This document shows, piece by piece, positions 51,560-59,655 of a stretch of 64,000 bases of DNA. Both the position numbers and the translations under genes were made by a program. The notes beneath the pieces are model-generated. The model made no database searches. It was given only the letters and a program-made list of their open reading frames with translations, and was not told where the DNA came from. Positions within the stretch are counted from its first letter, which is position 1, and every line of letters starts with the position of its first letter. Origin of the DNA: Rossellomorea aquimaris (GTDB taxonomy: Bacteria; Bacillota; Bacilli; Bacillales; Bacillaceae_B); assembly GCF_008180865.1 (NCBI RefSeq), contig NZ_VTEX01000001.1:65116-129115 (forward strand), given 5' to 3'.

Positions 51560-51682
51560 GTCCGGCTCCGGTGGCTAGAGGCTCGAGGTCATAAGCCGAG
51601 AATGCCAAAAAGGCAAAGGGCGCCTTTCTGGCATTCTCGTCTTATGCTTGTCGCCTCTGGGCAAGCCCCCTCCGCTTTTCTA
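51560..51682 (+). repeat. Structured ~123-bp repeat, unit 7
   Basis: As unit 6, with GTCCGGCTCC in the leader block. Its tail CCGCTTTTCTA contains the stop codon of the minus-strand gene that follows. There is no gene in 51125-51679 apart from these repeats and a terminator. Confidence 0.9.
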
Positions 51683-51859
51683 TTTCGGTGGTTCTTCATG
51701 ATCCGTGATTTCGATTGCTTCTTCGATGTTGGTTGTGTTTTCCCTCATGTGGACGGACCCCCCGGACATGCCTTCGTTGATAAAACGGTCCACATCGAGA
51801 AATACTTTTTCTTTTCCTTCATAATTGGTATCTGGAAGGAATTGATCATCTTTTTTCAT
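51680..51859 (-). CDS. Uncharacterised 59-residue protein
   Basis: A small acidic protein, MKKDDQFLPDTNYEGKEKVF at its start and VDRFINEGMSGGSVHMRE in the middle, with no membrane helix. Its stop codon (TAG, complement of 51680-51682) lies at the boundary of the last structured repeat. AAGGAGG at suitable distance selects ATG 51857-51859 over an ATG at 51865. It resembles small Bacillaceae proteins near yheE/yheF in position, but I do not recognise the family. Confidence 0.65.
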   Translation of the reverse strand: MKKDDQFLPDTNYEGKEKVFLDVDRFINEGMSGGSVHMRENTTNIEEAIEITDHEEPPK

Positions 51860-51955
51860 GCTCATCAGCCTCCTTACTTTAGTTTTGGAAAGGAAGCTGA
51901 AGTTATACATGAAGGCTCATTAATTCTCTATTTCAGGTGAATTATGTACGTTCCA

Positions 51956-52165
51956 TCAATCATAAACGTGGAACAGCATCAGCTCATGAAGCTGCTTCTT
52001 AAGGGTGTCTTCCTTATCGGGCGGTGGAGTTGCTCCAGTCCATTCAATTTTACCGTCTTTATGGTAATTCCCTTGAAATTTTGTCCCGCTGAAGTAAAAG
52101 GAAAACGTCCAGCCGGGAAGCTGTTTATTTTCGAACATGCTTTTATATTGAAAATGTTGAATCAT
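51956..52165 (-). CDS. yheE: YheE-like DUF5342 protein
   Basis: A 69-residue protein with FENKQLPGWTFSFYFSGTKF and YHKDGKIEWTG; this matches the YheE (DUF5342) family and its position beside the yheD/yheC cluster. GGAGGTGATG lies 4 bases before the ATG. Function unknown. Confidence 0.78.
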   Translation of the reverse strand: MIQHFQYKSMFENKQLPGWTFSFYFSGTKFQGNYHKDGKIEWTGATPPPDKEDTLKKQLHELMLFHVYD

Positions 52166-52291
52166 TTTTCATCACCTCCACTATTATTGTAAACGTTTTA
52201 ATACATGCTGTGTAGGTGTGGGTGTTAAATGTATCATAAATGGAATTCTCCTCTAATAGAATTTACTGAAGAGATAGAGGAGGGGCGAAGA

Positions 52292-52690
52292 ATGAATTCG
52301 TTTATTCGTGATTTGCAAAAGGCGATCAGTGATGAATGGACAGCCTATTATTTCTATAAAGAATTAAAAGGGCGGACGAATAATCCATTATATGTAGAGT
52401 TTATCGAACATGCCAAGAAGGATGAAAAGGTGCATTATGAAATGTTCCAATACCTCCATTATTTATTAACGGGAGAATATTACGAGCATAAGAAAGAGAA
52501 GGTGGGGTTTACCACTTTTAAAGAAGGAGTCCTGCTTGCACTGAAGGATGAGCTTGAGGCTGCAGAATTCTACAGGGACATGCTGCTGGAGATTCCGAAT
52601 CAACAAGCCTATAAGCCCCTATTTATTGCCATGACTGATGAAATGGAACATGCTACAAGATTTTCTACGATTTATAATTCATTACGGTAA
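52292..52690 (+). CDS. Ferritin-like (rubrerythrin-type) protein
   Basis: A 132-residue four-helix protein. A likely di-iron ligand set is visible: DEWTAYYFY (Glu), EFIEHAKKDEKVHYEM (Glu, Glu-x2-His), DELEAAEFYRDM (Glu) and MTDEMEHATRF (Glu-x2-His). So it belongs to the ferritin-like/rubrerythrin superfamily, without a rubredoxin domain. In-frame codons from 52229 precede the ribosome binding site GAGGAGGGG, hence ATG 52292. Function may be oxidative-stress related, by inference. It converges with the yheD-type gene at a shared terminator. Confidence 0.82.
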   Translation: MNSFIRDLQKAISDEWTAYYFYKELKGRTNNPLYVEFIEHAKKDEKVHYEMFQYLHYLLTGEYYEHKKEKVGFTTFKEGVLLALKDELEAAEFYRDMLLEIPNQQAYKPLFIAMTDEMEHATRFSTIYNSLR

Positions 52691-52697
52691 GAATGAC

Positions 52698-52736
52698 AAA
52701 GGTTGAACCACCTGGATTCAACCTTCACTATTTTTA
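52698..52736 (+). terminator. Bidirectional terminator
   Basis: AAGGTTGAA pairs perfectly with TTCAACCTT around a 9-nt loop. Its right arm covers the stop codon of the minus-strand ATP-grasp gene. Confidence 0.75.
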
Positions 52737-53911
52737 GCACTGAGTGTGAGGAATGTGCGGACAAGCTGTTTTCGCCGTTTGTTTTCAATTTCTTCTTCAT
52801 CAAAGCTCATGGGCTTTGAATTGATTTCAAATAATACAAATCCCCCTTGTTCCCGTGGAGCTAAGTCGATGGAGAACTCTCCAACATAGCCAAAGGATTT
52901 AGCAAGCTCTTCCCCACATGTTTGAACGATCCTTGAGATTTCCTTTTTCGTATGAACGTCTGCGACTTCTTTAAGAGAAATGATCTTCCCACCGGTAGGT
53001 ACATGAGTGGTGACTTCCTGTCGTTGTGACATACGGACACCAATGCCTATTAAACGAAAATCCTCCCCCGTGTGAAGGACTAATATTCGGAAGTCATAGC
53101 GATGATCATGCAATGTTTTACAGTCAACGGCTTCCTGTATGATCCACTGGTTACTATTAAACCATTCGCTGTATGATTGAAACAGGCGGGATACGTTTAA
53201 GAACCTCTCCATTTTTTTTATGCTTTTGCAGAGAATACGTCCATTGTCATCGATTTCGATGAGTCTGATTCCTTTTCCTTGCGAAGCGAGAGAGTGTTTC
53301 ACATATATTTTTTTATGTGACGTAAGAAAGTTGGTAAAGGACTCTTCATTTGTGACAAGCTCAGTTTGCGGCAGGTACGGATCGAGTTCACGACTTTTGG
53401 ACAGAAGCTCGTATATTTTCCATTTGTTAAAGAAATGAGGGTTGAAGAAAGGAATTTTATGTTCCTTAATAAAATGGAGAAGCTTCTGATAGGCCTGATT
53501 TTGCTCAGCATGCCTCGAGGGAACGCGATTATAAATGACGTTTGGTACAGGAAATAGGCATTTCACCCATTTGTTTAATGGCTGATTGTACATGATCCCG
53601 GAAATGGAATCACCGAAAACATCTTGAGGAGAGAAGACAAAACAGACTCCACCTGCCTGTTCAACGTCCAGCTGAATCGATCTAAACAATTCAAAATTCC
53701 CCTTGTATTTATTCTTTTCCTCCTTACTTGCTACGATTCCGATCAGGGGAATCGCCGGAATGTTCTTCTGATGAGGCGAGATGGTGAATTGATAGCAATC
53801 TTTTGAATTCTGAGAAGAAAGAAGAAAGGAATTCTTCGCAAATTTATAGGTCTTTATGGATTCTTCCACATGAAAAAAGGTTTTCTTCTCCCGATTATAA
53901 AGGATGTTCAT
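52718..53911 (-). CDS. YheC/YheD-family ATP-grasp protein (paralogue 1)
   Basis: A 397-residue protein of the endospore coat-associated YheC/YheD family. Visible: PNVIYNRVPSRHAEQN near residue 130, HFFNKWKIYELL near 160, the ATP-grasp lysine and glycine loop KHSLASQGKGIRLIE, DFRILVLHTGEDF, a THVPTGGKI loop, and the metal-binding FEINSKP near the C-terminus. The ATP-grasp fold usually joins a carboxylate to an amine or thiol; no substrate is known for this family. Last of four coupled genes; its ATG overlaps the stop of the next gene upstream. Confidence 0.88.
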   Translation of the reverse strand: MNILYNREKKTFFHVEESIKTYKFAKNSFLLSSQNSKDCYQFTISPHQKNIPAIPLIGIVASKEEKNKYKGNFELFRSIQLDVEQAGGVCFVFSPQDVFGDSISGIMYNQPLNKWVKCLFPVPNVIYNRVPSRHAEQNQAYQKLLHFIKEHKIPFFNPHFFNKWKIYELLSKSRELDPYLPQTELVTNEESFTNFLTSHKKIYVKHSLASQGKGIRLIEIDDNGRILCKSIKKMERFLNVSRLFQSYSEWFNSNQWIIQEAVDCKTLHDHRYDFRILVLHTGEDFRLIGIGVRMSQRQEVTTHVPTGGKIISLKEVADVHTKKEISRIVQTCGEELAKSFGYVGEFSIDLAPREQGGFVLFEINSKPMSFDEEEIENKRRKQLVRTFLTLSAKNSEG

Positions 53912-55281
53912 GGAAGCATTTCCTCAGGGTGATTCAAGCTTTGCTGAGTGAGAAAGATCCCGAATGATAAGGCAAGTTTTCTTGTTAATAAATCAAAGCT
54001 CTTCAAATGGGGATGGGAAAAAATAGACCTTCCCGGCTTAGAGTTTGCTTCGAACATCCAAATTCGATGATTTTCGTCCACTCCGAAGTCAAAACCGATT
54101 TCTCCTATAAATCCTTCCAGATTTCGTTCGATGGCATGTGATAGTGTTAAAGCTGCGTCCTTTAGTGCACCTTCAATAACTTCTCGGACTGCTTCATCCG
54201 GAAACAGCTCCGATAAAATTTTCACTTCTCCACCGTTATTTGCATGGGTGGTCACACTTCCTGATCCTGCCACTTTTCCGGCCATTGCACTTACTTGCCA
54301 TTCTCCGTCCCCACCTTTATTCGTATGAACCCGGAAGTCGATCGGCCGGTTATTTTCCTGCAACAGAGAAATTCCCTGCTGAACGATAAAAGTGTCAAGA
54401 TTTCGATTCTTAAAGACCGTATTGACAAGTTGCTCCAAGGACTTAAATTTCAGTAAGCGATTTTTACGATCTTCATCTCTGAACCGGCAATAATATTCAT
54501 CGGATGAGCGATTATACGTAATCTTGTGGATGCCATTGCCGAGACTGCCGTTTTTCGGTTTAAGATAAATATGATGATAGGTGGCAAGCATTCTTTCCAT
54601 TTCATCAAATGATTGAAATGAATGTGTTTCCGGAAGCAGGTGCTGGACTGAAGAATCGTTTTCCAGTCGTTCAAACAAATCAAGTTTATTAAAGAAACCT
54701 GGATTGTACCAGGGAATACCGTATTCCCTCTGTAGCCTTTCTTTGATGCTCTGGTACGTTTTATGCTTTTCACTGCGGCGGTTCGGTAGCCTGTCATAGA
54801 TAACATTTGGAAAAGGAATCTCCTCGATTTCCCAACCTTCTCCAAAGTGAAAATATCCCTTTACGAGTCCGTTCTCCCAATTAATATGACGCTCTCCAAA
54901 CACGAAGGGAATGACTCCAAGGGATGATTGAACAGATAAGAGCTTTTTGAAGAAATAAGAGCGCTCACCAATCGGGCTTAAGCTAAAACTTGTGAATCCT
55001 GAGGTGAATATGCCAATGAGCACTCCTGCATATAAACAATCCTCTTTACAAAAGAGAGAAAGGGACTTTACTTTCGAAGGAAGATGTAACTTCCCGGCTA
55101 AACCAGAGCTAATGCCAATCACGTTACGTCCATTCGGATGACGCTTACATTCCGCGGATTGCCTTGCAGTTCCAAGGATTACTGTATGAGGGAATTTTTT
55201 TTCCTCCAGCTTGAAACCAGAGGGGAGGTATAGAAGACATTCTTCATCTTGGAATTGTTCTATTTTATACGTTTTAAGCAT
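53908..55281 (-). CDS. yheD: YheD-like ATP-grasp endospore coat-associated protein
   Basis: A 457-residue protein equal in length to B. subtilis YheD. The N-terminal part is a beta-rich unassigned domain (residues 1-160). Then come PNVIYDRLPNRRSEK, GFFNKLDLFERLEN, the ATP-grasp segment YLKPKNGSLGNGIHKI, DFRVHTNKGGDGEW, TTHANNGGEV and FEANSKPGRS. All ATP-grasp residues I can identify are kept. It is a spore-surface protein by homology. Overlaps both neighbours by a few bases. Confidence 0.9.
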   Translation of the reverse strand: MLKTYKIEQFQDEECLLYLPSGFKLEEKKFPHTVILGTARQSAECKRHPNGRNVIGISSGLAGKLHLPSKVKSLSLFCKEDCLYAGVLIGIFTSGFTSFSLSPIGERSYFFKKLLSVQSSLGVIPFVFGERHINWENGLVKGYFHFGEGWEIEEIPFPNVIYDRLPNRRSEKHKTYQSIKERLQREYGIPWYNPGFFNKLDLFERLENDSSVQHLLPETHSFQSFDEMERMLATYHHIYLKPKNGSLGNGIHKITYNRSSDEYYCRFRDEDRKNRLLKFKSLEQLVNTVFKNRNLDTFIVQQGISLLQENNRPIDFRVHTNKGGDGEWQVSAMAGKVAGSGSVTTHANNGGEVKILSELFPDEAVREVIEGALKDAALTLSHAIERNLEGFIGEIGFDFGVDENHRIWMFEANSKPGRSIFSHPHLKSFDLLTRKLALSFGIFLTQQSLNHPEEMLP

Positions 55282-56369
55282 TAGAAATCACCTCGTCTTA
55301 AGGATGTTAGTGATTGTGATGCCAAGAACTCACAATAATCTAATGGAGCTTTGTATAAGGATGGCAGTTTCTCAGGTCCAAGTGCATCTACTACTTTATG
55401 TCCCGGCTTAGAATTCATATCGAGAATCCACAGTGATTGATCCTCACCAATAATAATATCAACCCCGATTTCAAACAGAGCTGAAAAATGTTCTTCAAGT
55501 AGTAAAGGCATTTCTTCCATAATGTCAGTGAGTTCTTCTTCAATATTGTCCCAAGAAGAATCGTGAAGAGTCATCCAATCACTATATGATTTATATGAAG
55601 CTCCTCGACTGATATTGGTCAGAATTGCCAGCTGTTCCCCTACACGGATCGCCCGCTGAAATTCTCTCCATTCTCCATTAGCGTTTTTATTCAAAAGAAT
55701 GCGCAGATCAAAAGGTGCATTCTCATTCGTCAGATTGAGAATCCGCTTTTGGCAAATGAACGTATGCTGCAGAAGGATTCGGTTAACCCACTTGATAAAG
55801 ATCTCTTTCCTTTGGAAGGATTGTTCCCTGATCCCTTCCTTTTTCGTTGTTCGAACGACTATGCCCCCCTGGCTTTCAACAAGATGATAAATGGCAAATC
55901 CATGAGCCCCATCCACTGGTTTGATCATTATATCTTTATGTTCAGTAAGTAGATTTAATAAATGTTTTCCGTCGGTCACAAGATACGTTTCGGGAATGTA
56001 AGGGGAGATTGGGGTCTTTTTAAGTTTTTCGTAAAGATGCCATTTGTTTGGTAACCCATAACCGAGAAATCGAATGTGTCTCTGGTTCTTTAACCACTGA
56101 ACAACGGCCTTTGCCTGCTGGGATTGTATATCCTTTAGATAATAGGTACGGTCGTAGATATATTCCGGAATTTCAAAGGCTTCATTTTCCCATGATTGTG
56201 TTTCTTTATTGAAATAAAATCCATCCACCGTTTCGTTTAAAGGAGAGATTCCTTTGGGGGAGAACAGATAAAGATCAATCGGATAAGAAAGGGATTGTTT
56301 CGCTATTCCAAGAAAGTAGCTGTTTGTTATTTGCGGTGTAAGGGTCATAATGCCCAATGATTGGTTCAT
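55281..56369 (-). CDS. yheC: YheC-like ATP-grasp endospore coat-associated protein
   Basis: A 362-residue protein equal in length to B. subtilis YheC. It has PEYIYDRTYYLKD, LPNKWHLYEKLKK, the ATP-grasp segment MIKPVDGAHGFAIYHL, DLRILLNKNANGEW, a diverged LTNISRGASY loop and LDMNSKPGHK. Start overlaps the stop of the preceding (upstream) gene region with a 4-base gap at 56374; strong ribosome binding site AAAGGAGG. Confidence 0.9.
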   Translation of the reverse strand: MNQSLGIMTLTPQITNSYFLGIAKQSLSYPIDLYLFSPKGISPLNETVDGFYFNKETQSWENEAFEIPEYIYDRTYYLKDIQSQQAKAVVQWLKNQRHIRFLGYGLPNKWHLYEKLKKTPISPYIPETYLVTDGKHLLNLLTEHKDIMIKPVDGAHGFAIYHLVESQGGIVVRTTKKEGIREQSFQRKEIFIKWVNRILLQHTFICQKRILNLTNENAPFDLRILLNKNANGEWREFQRAIRVGEQLAILTNISRGASYKSYSDWMTLHDSSWDNIEEELTDIMEEMPLLLEEHFSALFEIGVDIIIGEDQSLWILDMNSKPGHKVVDALGPEKLPSLYKAPLDYCEFLASQSLTSLRRGDF

Positions 56370-56373
56370 CGTT

Positions 56374-57711
56374 TTAATCCTCCTTGTTCATCCATTTTGT
56401 GAAACTATATTCATAGAATGCTTTAACCGAAGGACGAATCCGGTCGTTTTCCAAGTATGTTCGTTTAGAGGGTTTGGAATTGACTTCAATCAGCCAGGGC
56501 TTCCCGCTTTCATCGATGCCGACATCAATGCCAAGCTCGGCGAAATGCCCTTCAACCGTGTCAGAAAGGAGTCGGGCAGAAGACGTACATAACACCTTCA
56601 TATCATTTAGAATCCCAACACTTCTCTGGGGGGGAAAAAGAGATTGAAGGATTGGAAGAGGTTTTGCGATTCGTCCTCCCTGATCGACATTCGCCACGAA
56701 TTGATCATGAGAAGCAATCCGGGCGACAGAAGAAACGATTTCCCAGTGTCCCTTTCCATTCAAGTGACAAAGAAACCGAAAATCTAATGGCTGATCTTCC
56801 ACTGTAAGAAATGGAATGGTTTCCTGAACCAAATAAGAAGAAGGGTTGCACCAGGATCGAATTTGCCTATAGAGTGCAGAGTAGGTTGAGAAAGAAAGTG
56901 GACTCTGTGATGTGAATGAATTTTGGTGCATGAAAAAATCATTCTCTCTTTTTTGGATACGCATGATGTAGCGTCCCCTGCTACCGTTTACCCCCTTAAC
57001 GAAAACATCCTTATATAAGGAAAGCATTTCCTCCAATGAATCGAATCCCTCCACGGTTTTGGGCAGGTGATGGGCGAGTGACGGTCCATCTTTCAGCGCA
57101 TTGTAAACCTCGTCTTTAGATAGAAACCCAGAATTGAAAACGAGAATGTCCCGTTCTTCAGATTGAGTGAGGGCTTTTTCAAAGGAAGGAGTCTTTTCTA
57201 CCTTTCTTGAATGACATCGATTGTAAATGATGTTAGGAGCAGGAAGTGTTTTAAGCTCCCAGTCTTGATCAAGAAATACAACCCCTTCAGAGAGGTCTCC
57301 AACAAAAGAAGAGAGCGGAATAAGATAAAAGAATCCACCTTTTCGTTGAAACCAGCTCTGACACTCTGTAAAATATTCTTTTAAAGAGTGTGAATGTAAT
57401 GTATTCAAAGAAAATTGGTTGATTAGTAGGGCCACAACCGGTCCCAGATGGATGATGCTATGCCTTGAATCGATGGATATCCATATGTTTTCCAGATTCG
57501 GTATGGAAGAGAATAATGAATCGCTTGTTTCTAACATAATCTGTAAAGAATCGGATGGATATTCCCTGCATGTGACGTCTAGAGAAGAGTTTCCACATTT
57601 CAGTATCATGTTCCGTTCAAAAGGATATCGATTCATCATCTGTTTCGGTATATACAAGTGATGATGATCATGATGATGTATATGCGAACTAAATGAACAT
57701 TTTATCTTCAT
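56374..57711 (-). CDS. YheC/YheD-family ATP-grasp protein (paralogue 4)
   Basis: A 445-residue protein and the first gene of the four-gene cluster. It has a His-rich stretch HIHHHDHHH at residues 9-17, then PNIIYNRCHSRKVEKT, GFLSKDEVYNAL, the ATP-grasp segment VKGVNGSRGRYIM, DFRFLCHLNGKGHW, ANVDQGGRI and IEVNSKPSKR. An extension to 57840 lacks family similarity, so ATG 57711 is chosen, with GGGGAATG as a modest ribosome binding site. The His-rich loop suggests metal binding; this is inference. Confidence 0.82.
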   Translation of the reverse strand: MKIKCSFSSHIHHHDHHHLYIPKQMMNRYPFERNMILKCGNSSLDVTCREYPSDSLQIMLETSDSLFSSIPNLENIWISIDSRHSIIHLGPVVALLINQFSLNTLHSHSLKEYFTECQSWFQRKGGFFYLIPLSSFVGDLSEGVVFLDQDWELKTLPAPNIIYNRCHSRKVEKTPSFEKALTQSEERDILVFNSGFLSKDEVYNALKDGPSLAHHLPKTVEGFDSLEEMLSLYKDVFVKGVNGSRGRYIMRIQKRENDFFMHQNSFTSQSPLSFSTYSALYRQIRSWCNPSSYLVQETIPFLTVEDQPLDFRFLCHLNGKGHWEIVSSVARIASHDQFVANVDQGGRIAKPLPILQSLFPPQRSVGILNDMKVLCTSSARLLSDTVEGHFAELGIDVGIDESGKPWLIEVNSKPSKRTYLENDRIRPSVKAFYEYSFTKWMNKED

Positions 57712-57782
57712 CAGGCATTCCCCGTTTGCATAACCCGTAAGAATGATTCTATAATGATTTATTGGGCTAATGTTGATATAGC

Positions 57783-57808
57783 ATTCTATGTAAAGCAAGG
57801 CAAAATGT
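57783..57808 (-). promoter_or_regulatory. Candidate sigma-K/sigma-E-type promoter of the ATP-grasp operon
   Basis: On the minus strand: AC, 16-bp spacer, CATAGAAT, fitting the mother-cell -10 pattern CATA-N3-T. It is about 70 bases before the first gene. Confidence 0.4.
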
Positions 57809-57842
57809 TCAAACAAGACAGGTAGAAAAGGAAGGTGCAATC

Positions 57843-58982
57843 ATGCTGGATGCTTTCATCCTAATACTGTTCATGGTGTTGATTGGAGCCCTCATTGGAG
57901 GAGTCACCAATTCATTAGCCATAAAAATGTTATTCAGACCTTATAGGGCTTACTATATCGGGAAATTTAAAGTACCATTCACACCAGGGTTGATCCCAAA
58001 ACGCCGTGGAGAATTGGCGGAACAACTTGGGAAAATGGTGGTCGATCATTTAATCACGCCTGAAAGTCTTCAGAAAAAAGTGATGAATGAAGATTTTCAA
58101 AGGGATGTAACCCACTGGCTAGGGGAAGAATTACAACCTGTCTTCACTTCGGACAAAACGGTGAATGAGTGGCTGGATATCCTGCAAATCCCTGTATCCT
58201 CCGATCGTCTTAATGAATGGCTTGATGAGTGGGTAGCTGAAAAGATGAAAGATACGAAAGCAGCATACACCTCTAAAAGGCTGGAAGAGGCTCTACCTGA
58301 AAAGTGGCAGGAAAAAGTTGAAGAGAGTATTCCGAAGCTTGTTGACTTTATCGCAAACCGTGCGGAAACTTATTTCACAAGCCCAGAAGGAAAAATGAAA
58401 GTGAAGATCATGATCGACGATTTCCTGAAAGAAAGAGGCATGCTCGGAAACATGCTCGGAATGTTCCTCGGCAACACGTCTGTTGCGGATAAAGTACAGC
58501 CTGAAATCGTAAAGTTCATCAAGCATGAAGGAACCCAGGAAATCCTTTTCAATCTGCTGACAAAAGAATGGTCCAAACTGAAACAAATGAAGCTTGATGA
58601 ATTCATCGATCGATTACCTGAAGAAGACTTGATTAAAACCGTCCAGGCATCCCTGGTCAAACTAGTCAACATCGAAGGACACCTATCCAAGCCGCTAAGA
58701 AACTTTCTCGAGACTCATAAGGATTCCATCTTCAATAACCAGCTGCCAAAATGGGTGGATAGAGGGACGGACCTCTTATCGAAGAAGATTCCAAACCTGA
58801 TGGAGAAGATGCACTTGCAGCATATTGTGCAGGAACAGGTTGAATCTTTTTCAGTTGGAAGATTGGAAGAATTGGTTCTCGGCATTTCCCGTCGTGAATT
58901 CAAGATGATTACTTACTTAGGGGCATTACTTGGAGGAGTGATTGGAATCGTTCAAGGGGTCATAGCCCTCTTTATCTCTTAA
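57843..58982 (+). CDS. yheB: DUF445-family membrane protein YheB
   Basis: A 379-residue protein with N-terminal and C-terminal membrane helices (residues 2-24 and about 355-376) flanking a helical cytoplasmic domain. GGVTNSLAIKMLFRPYRAYYIG and VPFTPGLIPKRRGELAEQLGKMV are typical DUF445 sequences. Length equals B. subtilis YheB, and yheA follows. GGAAGGTG precedes the ATG. It may link membrane and cytoskeleton or stress response, but this is not shown by the sequence. Confidence 0.9.
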   Translation: MLDAFILILFMVLIGALIGGVTNSLAIKMLFRPYRAYYIGKFKVPFTPGLIPKRRGELAEQLGKMVVDHLITPESLQKKVMNEDFQRDVTHWLGEELQPVFTSDKTVNEWLDILQIPVSSDRLNEWLDEWVAEKMKDTKAAYTSKRLEEALPEKWQEKVEESIPKLVDFIANRAETYFTSPEGKMKVKIMIDDFLKERGMLGNMLGMFLGNTSVADKVQPEIVKFIKHEGTQEILFNLLTKEWSKLKQMKLDEFIDRLPEEDLIKTVQASLVKLVNIEGHLSKPLRNFLETHKDSIFNNQLPKWVDRGTDLLSKKIPNLMEKMHLQHIVQEQVESFSVGRLEELVLGISRREFKMITYLGALLGGVIGIVQGVIALFIS

Positions 58983-59077
58983 TTCAGCAGGGCCAAAGGG
59001 TCCTTCCTAGAATTTCACTCTAAAGTTTGTTATAGTGGTGTAGGAAACATAGAGTGAAATTATAGGAGGTACGTATT

Positions 59078-59431
59078 TTGGCTATTAACTTATACGATCA
59101 AGCGAACGAATTGGAAAGTGCTTTACGTCAAAGCGATGAATTTCTACAACTGAAGAAGATGTATGACGAAGTAAACAATGACGAATCTGCTAACAAGATG
59201 TTTGAAAACTTCAGAAACATTCAAATGAATCTTCAACAAAAACAAATGAGCGGTGAAGAAATCTCTCAAGAAGAAGTAGAGCAAGCTCAAAAAACAGCTC
59301 AACTTGTTCAACAACACGAAGTAATTGCAAAGCTTATGGAAGCTGAGCAACGCATGAGCATGGTCATCAATGACTTGAACAAGGTCATCATGAAGCCGCT
59401 TGAAGAACTTTACGGTTCAATGCAGAAATAA
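59078..59431 (+). CDS. yheA: YlbF/YmcA-family protein YheA
   Basis: A 117-residue helical protein of the UPF0342/YlbF family, starting AINLYDQANELESALRQS, with QQKQMSGEEISQEEVEQAQ in the middle. A TTG start is required: AGGAGG lies 8 bases before TTG 59078 and no in-frame ATG exists near it. YlbF-family relatives form a complex affecting RNase Y and sporulation; YheA itself is uncharacterised. A terminator follows. Confidence 0.9.
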   Translation: MAINLYDQANELESALRQSDEFLQLKKMYDEVNNDESANKMFENFRNIQMNLQQKQMSGEEISQEEVEQAQKTAQLVQQHEVIAKLMEAEQRMSMVINDLNKVIMKPLEELYGSMQK

Positions 59432-59443
59432 TATGGGAACAAC

Positions 59444-59480
59444 AAGGACTGACTTCCAGTACGGGGTTAGTCCTTTTTTT
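59444..59480 (+). terminator. Terminator of yheA
   Basis: AAGGACTGAC pairs with GTTAGTCCTT (one G:T) around a 12-nt loop, then seven T. Confidence 0.85.
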
Positions 59481-59587
59481 GTGGATATAGCAGTGGAACA
59501 GAAAGATACACTCCAACAAGAACTTTCATCTAGTTGATGAGTTCTACCAGCAACTCGCTATAATTTGCGAATTGCTCCCACCCCCTT

Positions 59588-59617
59588 GTCATATTTGTCT
59601 CTCCTCCTTCATAAAAG
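59588..59617 (+). promoter_or_regulatory. Sigma-E-type promoter of yhaX
   Basis: GTCATATT, 14-bp spacer, CATAAAAG. The -35 and spacing fit the mother-cell sigma-E consensus exactly; the -10 matches at five of the conserved positions. It is 39 bases before the start codon. Confidence 0.7.
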
Positions 59618-59655
59618 TAAAGAAAGGGAGTAGACAACATATAGGGGGGACACCG

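Noticed and set aside
51181..51682. CRISPR array
   Set aside because: Units are about 123 bp and adjoining, with pairing inside each unit; there are no short repeats with unique spacers and no cas genes.
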